Position numbers and translations under genes: made by a program. A model generated the notes under the pieces. It saw nothing but the letters and a program-made list of their open reading frames with translations. It searched no databases and was not told where the DNA came from. DNA of 6,012 nucleotides from an uncultured Pelagibacteraceae bacterium (GTDB lineage Bacteria > Pseudomonadota > Alphaproteobacteria > Pelagibacterales > Pelagibacteraceae): contig CACGET010000042.1 in NCBI GenBank assembly GCA_902572155.1, positions 1 to 6,012 of the forward strand. The letters are read 5' to 3'. This document shows positions 1-5,665 of this stretch, one piece after another; the stretch's first letter is position 1; each line of letters opens with the position of its first letter.

Positions 1-195
1 CAAACTCAAGATCAAGAAAAAGCAAATCGTGTTGCTAGAAAATTGAGATCTGGAATGGTTGATATAAATGGCGCAGGATTAGCACCAGATGCACCTTTTG
101 GTGGTTACAAACATTCAGGAATTGGTCGTGAAGCAGGTAGACTAGGTTTGGAAGAATTTCTTGAAGTTAAAGCTGTGAGTGGTTGGAACGATTAG
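1..195 (+). CDS. Aldehyde dehydrogenase family protein, C-terminal fragment (5' end outside window)
   Basis: Frame 1 is open from the first base to the TAG at 193-195 and encodes the last 64 residues of an NAD(P)-dependent aldehyde dehydrogenase, a cytoplasmic enzyme that oxidises an aldehyde to its carboxylic acid. The visible signature is the C-terminal family block around residues 17-45 of the fragment: a SGMVDING stretch, then PFGGYKHSGIGRE, then the GLEEFLEVKAV tail that forms part of the oligomerisation and active-site wall in this fold. The catalytic Cys and Glu and the Rossmann region lie upstream, outside the window, so neither the substrate nor the subfamily can be told. Family members are usually near 480-500 residues, so about 85 percent of the gene is missing. 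Its stop overlaps the stop of the convergent argE by 4 bases, and no terminator hairpin fits between them. The ALDH family call is secure; the specific substrate is unknown. Confidence 0.93.
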   Translation, partial: QTQDQEKANRVARKLRSGMVDINGAGLAPDAPFGGYKHSGIGREAGRLGLEEFLEVKAVSGWND

Positions 196-1391
196 TTAGG
201 AATAGAATTATTTTTAATACCATCTAGAAGGTTAATACATTTTTTGAGTTCATCTAAAACTATAAACTCATCAATTTTATGAGCTTGCTCAATTGATCCT
301 GGACCACAAACAACGGTGCTAATTCCAATTTCTTGATACAATCCTGCTTCCGTTCCAAACGAAACAACTTGTCTAGAATTATCACCAGTTAAGCTTGAGA
401 TAAATTCACAAGCATCTGATTTATCTTTTCTATCAAATCCAATTATTTCACCTATGATATTTTTTTCGATTGAAGCATTTGGAAATATTTTTTTCATATC
501 TGGAAGCAAAACTTCATTTGCATATTTATCTATTTCCTGATTCAGGAATATACCATCCTCTTTTACAACAGGTCTTGTTTCCCAATTAACATGACATTTG
601 TCAGCTATTACGTTGTGAGCTATACCACCAAATACTCCACCAATTGATAGTGTGGAGTGTGGTGGATCAAAAATAGAGTCTTTAGGCTCTCTTTCTTTAA
701 GTTTTTCTCTTAATTCAATTAATTTATTTACATATCTTGATGCATACTCAACAGCACTTACACCTTTATGAGGTGCAGAACTATGTCCAGCTAAACCTTT
801 AAAATAAGTTGTGTATTCGTAACAACCTTTATGCGCATCAATAATTTTCATATTAGTCGGTTCCCCAACTATACAAATACCGTCTTTAATATTTCTTCTT
901 TTTAATTCCTCAATTAATATAGGAGCTCCTATACACGCTGTTTCTTCATCAAATGTAAAAGAAAAATGAATATCCCTATCTAAATTAGATTTAGAGTAGA
1001 TAGGCGCATAAGCCAAAGTACATGCAATAAAACCTTTCATATCGCATGAACCTCTACCATATAATTTATCTTCTCTAATTGTTGCGGTAAAAGGATCTGA
1101 GCTCCAACCTTTAGAAACTGGAACAACATCAGTATGGCCCGATAAAATTATTGGTTTTTTATTATTTGAATTTTTAGCTTTAAGAGTCGCAAATAAATTT
1201 ACTCTTTTTTTTTCATCATCGTAAGTTCTAAAAGAAGTAGCACCTAATTTTTTTAAGATATTATCACAGTAATCAATTAATGCAGTATTATCCTCTCCAG
1301 ATATAGTTTTAAAACCTATTAAGTCTGTTAAAATTTTAACAGAATTATTAAATAAAATATCTGAATTATTTTCTGTACTCATATTTTTCAT
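192..1391 (-). CDS. argE: Acetylornithine deacetylase (ArgE-type, M20 metallopeptidase family)
   Basis: This 399-residue protein fits the alphaproteobacterial ArgE type, which removes the acetyl group from N-acetyl-L-ornithine to give ornithine for arginine synthesis in the cytoplasm. M20 dinuclear-zinc motifs are present in order: SGHTDVVP at 84-91 (metal ligand H86, with D88), GRGSCDMKG at 112-120 (bridging D117), FDEETA at 147-152 (catalytic E149, ligand E150), GEPT at 176-179 (E177), AGHSS at 201-205 in the dimerisation domain, IAHNVI at 257-262 (H259), and AHKIDE at 370-375 (ligand H371). Nothing essential is missing and the length is normal. The start is uncertain: ATG at 1391 and an in-frame ATG at 1382 (Met4) are both possible, neither has a Shine-Dalgarno motif, and a TATAAT ending at 1394 would place transcription start near 1387, which favours Met4. 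M20 paralogues act on other N-acylated substrates, so the exact substrate is inferred. Confidence 0.88.
   Translation of the reverse strand: MKNMSTENNSDILFNNSVKILTDLIGFKTISGEDNTALIDYCDNILKKLGATSFRTYDDEKKRVNLFATLKAKNSNNKKPIILSGHTDVVPVSKGWSSDPFTATIREDKLYGRGSCDMKGFIACTLAYAPIYSKSNLDRDIHFSFTFDEETACIGAPILIEELKRRNIKDGICIVGEPTNMKIIDAHKGCYEYTTYFKGLAGHSSAPHKGVSAVEYASRYVNKLIELREKLKEREPKDSIFDPPHSTLSIGGVFGGIAHNVIADKCHVNWETRPVVKEDGIFLNQEIDKYANEVLLPDMKKIFPNASIEKNIIGEIIGFDRKDKSDACEFISSLTGDNSRQVVSFGTEAGLYQEIGISTVVCGPGSIEQAHKIDEFIVLDELKKCINLLDGIKNNSIPN
1324..1343. repeat. Perfect 20-base palindrome inside the 5' coding part of argE
   Basis: Positions 1324-1333 read TCTGTTAAAA and 1334-1343 are its exact reverse complement, giving a 10+10 dyad with no spacer. 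It stops matching at 1323/1344. It lies over argE codons of residues 17-23 (S-V-K-I-L-T-D) and is centred about 76 bases upstream of the csaA start codon and about 58 bases inside argE. It could be an operator for the divergent start region, an RNA hairpin in the argE mRNA, or chance in AT-rich sequence. The palindrome is certain; its function is unknown. Confidence 0.9.
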
Positions 1392-1393
1392 CT

Positions 1394-1421
1394 ATTATAT
1401 ATTAATTATATGAAAGAACAA
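1394..1421 (-). promoter_or_regulatory. Candidate sigma-70-type promoter for argE
   Basis: Reading the minus strand, TATAAT occupies 1399-1394 (a perfect -10) and TTGTTC occupies 1421-1416 (three of six matches to TTGACA, including the TTG core), with 16 bases between. The predicted transcription start is near 1387, inside the first annotated codons, so this promoter would serve the second ATG at 1382 with a leader of about five bases. A second perfect TATAAT at 1410-1405 has no good -35 but would suit the ATG at 1391. Both are plausible by sequence; A/T richness makes TATAAT common by chance. Confidence 0.35.
1398..1403 (+). promoter_or_regulatory. Candidate -10 element for the csaA-led gene run
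   Basis: TATATT at 1398-1403 matches the -10 consensus at five of six bases and ends seven bases before the A of the csaA ATG at 1410, so transcription would begin at or next to the start codon and the mRNA would be leaderless. No convincing -35 is seen 15-19 bases upstream, where the sequence is argE coding DNA. The call is weak and rests on position plus the lack of any Shine-Dalgarno motif. Confidence 0.22.
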
Positions 1422-1751
1422 ATTACCTTTGATGATTTTGATAAAGTAGATATTCGTGTTGGAACCGTAATCTCTGTAAAAAAAAATGAAAAAGCTAGAA
1501 AACCATCATTAGTAGTAGAAGTTGACTTTGGAGAAGAGATTGGAATAAAGCAATCATCTGCTCAAATTACTCATTACTACAATGAGGAAAATCTAAAAGG
1601 AAAACAAGTAATTGGAGTATGTAATTTTGCAGAAAAGAATATTGCAGGAGTAGTGTCACAAGTTTTAATTTTAGGATCAATTGATCAAGAGGGAAAAGTA
1701 ATTTTAGTTCATCCATCTCAAAAATCAGAGAATGGTTTGCCGATTGCTTAA
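1410..1751 (+). CDS. csaA: CsaA-type tRNA-binding-domain protein (export-related chaperone)
   Basis: The 113-residue product is a single OB-fold tRNA-binding domain of the CsaA family, about the usual length of 110. Family marks are DIRVGTV at 14-20, the EKARKPS stretch at 27-33, IGIKQSSAQIT at 44-54, the NF pair at 72-73 in the dimer and ligand cleft region, and SQVLILG at 83-89. B. subtilis CsaA is a cytoplasmic homodimer with chaperone activity that binds SecA and preproteins; its role in alphaproteobacteria is poorly known, and the fold is shared with tRNA-binding modules such as Trbp111, so an RNA ligand is also possible. The gene opens a + strand run, starting 18 bases from the divergent argE ATG with no ribosome binding site visible. 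The stop is followed after two bases by the next gene. The family call is secure; the function in this organism is inferred. Confidence 0.93.
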   Translation: MKEQITFDDFDKVDIRVGTVISVKKNEKARKPSLVVEVDFGEEIGIKQSSAQITHYYNEENLKGKQVIGVCNFAEKNIAGVVSQVLILGSIDQEGKVILVHPSQKSENGLPIA

Positions 1752-1753
1752 TA

Positions 1754-2347
1754 ATGCACCCAGAAATTTTATCAATTACATTGTTTGGAATAGTTGCTGC
1801 GTATACGCCAGGACCAAATAATTTTGTAGCATTTTATTCTGGATTTAATTTTGGAATTAAAAGAACTATACCCCACATAATTGGAGTCACTTTAGGATTC
1901 CCCTTTCTTTTATTATGTTTAGCTTTAGGGTTGATAAATGTATTTAAACTTTATCCAATAATTCAAGAAATATTAAAGTATCTGGGAACATTGTTTTTAA
2001 TTTATTTAGCTTATAAGATTTCATTTTCAGGATCTGTAAACCAAGAAAATAAAAACAATAGTCCAGTTAGATTTATAGAGACTTTTATTTTTCAATTCTT
2101 AAATCCAAAGGGAGTAATCGCATCAATAATTGTTGTATCTACATATATTAATCCAGGAGAAAATTTTGTGAATTATACGACTCAAATTATTATTCTTGCC
2201 TTACTAGTTTCCGTGACAAGTATTACTCTTTGGACCTTTATGGGTAAATTTCTCAGGAAATTCGCGACAAATCAGAAATTTATTAATTATTTTAATTATG
2301 CTATGTCACTGCTTCTTTTATTAAGCATAATAACATTTTATTTATAA
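1754..2347 (+). CDS. LysE/RhtB-family amino-acid exporter
   Basis: This 197-residue inner-membrane protein matches the LysE/RhtB family, which exports amino acids or related compounds using the membrane potential. Six hydrophobic segments are seen near residues 4-24, 41-63, 73-91, 112-131, 142-163 and 178-197, as expected for the family, and the length is typical (about 200). The family signature near the first segment is present as YTPGPNN at 17-23, and the central FLNPKG motif is at 115-120. A polar loop rich in Asn and Lys (about 95-105) lies between segments 3 and 4. The substrate cannot be read from sequence; RhtB-type members move homoserine, threonine, lysine, arginine or cysteine metabolites. 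Translation is probably coupled: the gene starts two bases after csaA stops and its own stop is one base before acnA, and no Shine-Dalgarno motif is seen at either junction. Confidence 0.92.
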   Translation: MHPEILSITLFGIVAAYTPGPNNFVAFYSGFNFGIKRTIPHIIGVTLGFPFLLLCLALGLINVFKLYPIIQEILKYLGTLFLIYLAYKISFSGSVNQENKNNSPVRFIETFIFQFLNPKGVIASIIVVSTYINPGENFVNYTTQIIILALLVSVTSITLWTFMGKFLRKFATNQKFINYFNYAMSLLLLLSIITFYL

Positions 2348-2348
2348 T

Positions 2349-5018
2349 ATGAAACCAGGTACAAAAAATTCTTATAAATCTTTAGCTTATATTTCTATTG
2401 GCAATAAAGATTACAAATTTTTTTCTCTAAAAAACGCTGAACAAAATGGTCTTACTGGTATATCGAAATTACCAAAATCTTTAAAAGTTTTACTAGAAAA
2501 TCTACTAAGATATGAGGATGATTTATCAGTAAATAAAAACCAAATTGAGTCAATCAAAGAGTGGATAAAATTAAAAAAATCAAATACTGAAATAGCTTAT
2601 CGTCCTGCAAGAGTTTTATTGCAAGATTATACTGGAATACCAGCAGTTGCAGATCTTGCGGCAATGAGAGAAGCTGTAAAAGATAAAAATAAAGACCCTA
2701 ATACTATTAACCCATTGTCAGCTGTTGATCTTGTAATCGATCACTCTGTTCAAGTAGATCAATCTGCTAAATCAGATTCTTTTGAAAAAAATGTAGATAT
2801 TGAATTTGAGAGAAATGGTGAAAGGTATTCATTTTTAAAATGGGGCCAACAAGCATTTAATAATTTTAGAATAGTTCCACCTGGAACAGGAATTTGTCAC
2901 CAAGTAAACTTAGAATATCTTTCAAAGGTAGTGTGGTCTGAAGAATTTGAAGGAGATAAATATTTATTTCCAGATACTCTAGTTGGCACCGATAGTCATA
3001 CAACAATGGTTAATGGATTATCTGTATTAGGTTGGGGTGTTGGAGGTATTGAGGCTGAAGCAGGAATGTTGGGTCAACCTATATCAATGTTAATCCCTGA
3101 AGTAATTGGTTTTGAAGTTAAAAATAAAATGCCAGAAGGGACAACAGCGACTGATTTAGTTTTAACAGTCGTTAAAATGTTAAGAGATAAAGGCGTCGTA
3201 GGCAAGTTTGTTGAATTTTATGGAGATGGACTAAAAAATTTAACACTAGCCGATAGAGCAACTATTGCAAATATGGCCCCTGAGTATGGTGCTACTTGTG
3301 GTTTTTTTCCAATTGACAATGAAACATTAAAATATTTAAAATTCTCAGGAAGAGACCAGCATACTGTAGATGTTGTTGAGAAATATGCTAAAGAGCAAGG
3401 TTTATGGGCAAGTGATGAAATTGAATTCACAGATACTATTTCATTAGATATGTCTACAGTAGTTCCTACAATTTCAGGGCCTAAAAGACCACAGGATAAA
3501 GTCTTGTTAACTGAGGCTTCAACTTCATTTAAAAAAGTATTTGAAGAGGCAACCAATAAAAAAGATCATTCTATTTCAAAAGTTTTAAATACAGATTATG
3601 AAATTAAAGACGGATCAATTTTAATAGCTGCTATTACTTCTTGCACTAACACTTCTAACCCAAATGTATTAATCGGTGCTGGATTACTTGCTAAAAAAGC
3701 TGTTGAATTAGGATTAGATGTTAAACCTTGGGTAAAAACTTCTTTGGCACCTGGTTCTCAAGTTGTTACCGATTATCTGGCAAAAGCAGGATTAAATACT
3801 TATCTTGATAAACTTGGTTTTAATTTAGTAGGTTATGGTTGTACAACATGCATTGGTAATTCAGGCCCTCTGCCTGATAATATAGTTGATGCTATTCAAA
3901 AAGAAAATATTTATGCTGTATCAGTTTTATCAGGTAATAGAAATTTTGAAGGTAGAATTTCACCTCATATTAAAGCAAATTATTTAGCATCTCCACCTTT
4001 AGTAGTTGCATATGCTTTGGTAGGTCACATGGAGTTTGATTTATATAAAGATGCATTAGGTAAAGATAAAGAAGGAAATAATGTTTATTTAAAAGATATA
4101 TGGCCATCTAACCAAGAGATAGAAGACACTTTAAAACAATCTTTAAATGCTGAAATGTTTATTCAAAGATACGCAAATGTATCTGAAGGACCTAGTCAGT
4201 GGCAAAAAATTAAAACAGATGAAACAAGTATTTATAATTGGGATGAGGAATCCACCTATGTAAAAAAACCACCTTTTTTCGATGGTATTTCTGACGAGCC
4301 TGAAGGATTTAAAGAAATTAAAGATGCAAGACCTTTGTTGATTTTGGGAGATATGGTTACAACCGATCATATTTCGCCAGCTGGAAATATTCAAAAAGAT
4401 AGTCCAACTGGTGAATATTTTATGGAACATCAAATTCTTCCAAAAGATTATAACTCTTATGGATCAAGAAGAGGAAATCATGAAGTAATGATGAGAGGAA
4501 CGTTTGCAAATATTAGAATTAGAAATGAAATGGCACCAGATACAGAGGGTGGATTTACTAAGATATATCCAGAAGGAAAAATACTTCCTGTATATGATGC
4601 AGTAGTCGAATACAAAAACAGAGGAACTGATTTAGTTGTTATAGGTGGTAAAGAATATGGAACCGGATCTTCAAGAGACTGGGCAGCCAAAGGAACAAAA
4701 CTACTAGGTATAAAAGCTGTTATAGCTGAAAGTTTTGAACGTATTCATAGGTCTAATTTGATAGGAATGGGTATTTTGCCACTACAATTTACAGATAATG
4801 TTAATAGAAAAAATTTAAATTTAATTGGATCAGAATTAATTAGTGTTCTAAATATTGAAAATGGAATTAACCCCTCTGATGAGGTGAATTTAGAGATTAA
4901 ATATCCATCAGGTGACATCAAGAAAGTGAAAACTTTATGCAGAATTGATACTAAAAACGAAGTAGAGTATTATAAAAATGGTGGAATTTTGCAGTACGTA
5001 TTACGAAAAATGATTTAA
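2349..5018 (+). CDS. acnA: Aconitate hydratase A (aconitase, AcnA/IRP1 type)
   Basis: The 889-residue enzyme interconverts citrate and isocitrate through cis-aconitate in the TCA cycle, using a [4Fe-4S] cluster in the cytoplasm. The length equals that of typical AcnA (about 890). The three cluster ligands are present at C432 (in ITSCTNTSNP), C498 and C501 (in GYGCTTCIGNSG), with the same 66- and 3-residue spacing as E. coli AcnA C435/C501/C504. Other active-site blocks are GTDSHTTM at 213-220, the GWGVGGIEAEAGMLGQP stretch just after it, GTGSSRDW at 771-778 and RIHRSN at 798-803 in the C-terminal swivel domain (roughly 650-889). The swivel domain follows the catalytic domains on one chain, as in AcnA and unlike AcnB. 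The propionate-pathway AcnD is a less likely alternative because no prp genes are nearby. The gene is complete, sits mid-run with 1- and 2-base gaps, and has no visible iron-responsive leader. Confidence 0.98.
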   Translation: MKPGTKNSYKSLAYISIGNKDYKFFSLKNAEQNGLTGISKLPKSLKVLLENLLRYEDDLSVNKNQIESIKEWIKLKKSNTEIAYRPARVLLQDYTGIPAVADLAAMREAVKDKNKDPNTINPLSAVDLVIDHSVQVDQSAKSDSFEKNVDIEFERNGERYSFLKWGQQAFNNFRIVPPGTGICHQVNLEYLSKVVWSEEFEGDKYLFPDTLVGTDSHTTMVNGLSVLGWGVGGIEAEAGMLGQPISMLIPEVIGFEVKNKMPEGTTATDLVLTVVKMLRDKGVVGKFVEFYGDGLKNLTLADRATIANMAPEYGATCGFFPIDNETLKYLKFSGRDQHTVDVVEKYAKEQGLWASDEIEFTDTISLDMSTVVPTISGPKRPQDKVLLTEASTSFKKVFEEATNKKDHSISKVLNTDYEIKDGSILIAAITSCTNTSNPNVLIGAGLLAKKAVELGLDVKPWVKTSLAPGSQVVTDYLAKAGLNTYLDKLGFNLVGYGCTTCIGNSGPLPDNIVDAIQKENIYAVSVLSGNRNFEGRISPHIKANYLASPPLVVAYALVGHMEFDLYKDALGKDKEGNNVYLKDIWPSNQEIEDTLKQSLNAEMFIQRYANVSEGPSQWQKIKTDETSIYNWDEESTYVKKPPFFDGISDEPEGFKEIKDARPLLILGDMVTTDHISPAGNIQKDSPTGEYFMEHQILPKDYNSYGSRRGNHEVMMRGTFANIRIRNEMAPDTEGGFTKIYPEGKILPVYDAVVEYKNRGTDLVVIGGKEYGTGSSRDWAAKGTKLLGIKAVIAESFERIHRSNLIGMGILPLQFTDNVNRKNLNLIGSELISVLNIENGINPSDEVNLEIKYPSGDIKKVKTLCRIDTKNEVEYYKNGGILQYVLRKMI

Positions 5019-5020
5019 TT

Positions 5021-5665
5021 ATGGACGAAGACATATCAATAATCAATACAAATACTAGAAATGAAAGAATTAAAAATTTTTTTATAACAAATAAAAATAA
5101 ACTAATTTTCATTTTACTATTTATTATCTTAGGTTTGTTTGGTTTTTTTGGCTATGAAGAATTTCAAAAAAGAAAACTAATATCAATATCAAACGAATAT
5201 AATTCAATAATCTTAGAATATGATGAAAATAATAAGGAGATTTCAATTAGTAAATTAGTAAGTTTAGTAAATAAGGGTGACCCAACTTACTCTCCTTTAT
5301 CTTTATACTTTATTATTGATAATAAGCTTATTCAGAGTAAGGAAGAAATTAATAATCTTTTTAATATTTTAATTAAAAAAACGCCACTTGAAAAAGAAAT
5401 TAAGAATTTAGTTATATTGAAAAAAGCGTTCTTAAATGCGGACCATTATGAAGAGGTAGAAATGTTAAATTTATTAAACCCAGTAATTAATTCTGATAGT
5501 GTTTGGAAATCTCATGCATTAAACTTAATGGCAGAATTCTTTTACTTTAAGAACCAAAATCAAAAAGCCAAAGAATTTTTTAACCAAATTATTAGTTTGG
5601 AAGAATCTAATCCAGACATTAAAAAACAGGCTCAAAAAAGATTACTTAGAGATTTGAGTGAATAA
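5021..5665 (+). CDS. YfgM-like membrane-anchored tetratricopeptide protein
   Basis: The 214-residue protein has a short cytoplasmic N-terminus (1-27), one transmembrane helix at about 28-45 (LIFILLFIILGLFGFFGY), and a helical, Lys/Glu-rich remainder expected in the periplasm. The N-terminal pattern of acidic residues followed by RNERIKNFF and the helix resembles the alphaproteobacterial TPR_21/YfgM family, and a TPR-like stretch is seen around 163-200 (alternating small and aromatic residues, AEFFYFKNQNQKAKEFFNQI). E. coli YfgM is an inner-membrane protein that works with PpiD at the Sec translocon and has a regulatory link to RcsB. The next gene looks like BamB, which matches the E. coli yfgM-bamB order and supports the call more than the weak sequence similarity does. 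There is no cysteine. Its last eight bases overlap the next gene. Function is inferred. Confidence 0.75.
   Translation: MDEDISIINTNTRNERIKNFFITNKNKLIFILLFIILGLFGFFGYEEFQKRKLISISNEYNSIILEYDENNKEISISKLVSLVNKGDPTYSPLSLYFIIDNKLIQSKEEINNLFNILIKKTPLEKEIKNLVILKKAFLNADHYEEVEMLNLLNPVINSDSVWKSHALNLMAEFFYFKNQNQKAKEFFNQIISLEESNPDIKKQAQKRLLRDLSE

Noticed and set aside
1205..1213. Nine-base homopolymer in argE (and another at 1478-1486 in csaA) as slippage sites
   Set aside because: Both encode ordinary Lys-rich stretches, both frames are intact around them, and runs of nine are common in genomes this rich in A/T.
1675..1686. 12-base palindrome GATCAATTGATC in csaA
   Set aside because: At this base composition a few 12-base palindromes are expected per window by chance, and it is inside coding sequence with no link to a start region.
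3218..3556. Minus-strand open frame of 112 codons inside acnA
   Set aside because: It lies fully within the well-supported acnA catalytic region, is antisense to conserved residues and resembles no family; it is a shadow frame.
4143..4433. Minus-strand open frame of 96 codons inside acnA
   Set aside because: Antisense to the acnA linker and swivel domain; the sequence looks like reverse reading of AT-rich codons, with no motifs.
4478..4690. Minus-strand open frame of 70 codons inside acnA
   Set aside because: Antisense to the conserved GTGSSRDW region of acnA and without any recognisable feature.
4874..4900. CTGATGA sequence resembling a hammerhead ribozyme core
   Set aside because: It is inside acnA codons, the required GAAA segment does not follow at a suitable distance, and no pairing stems can be drawn.
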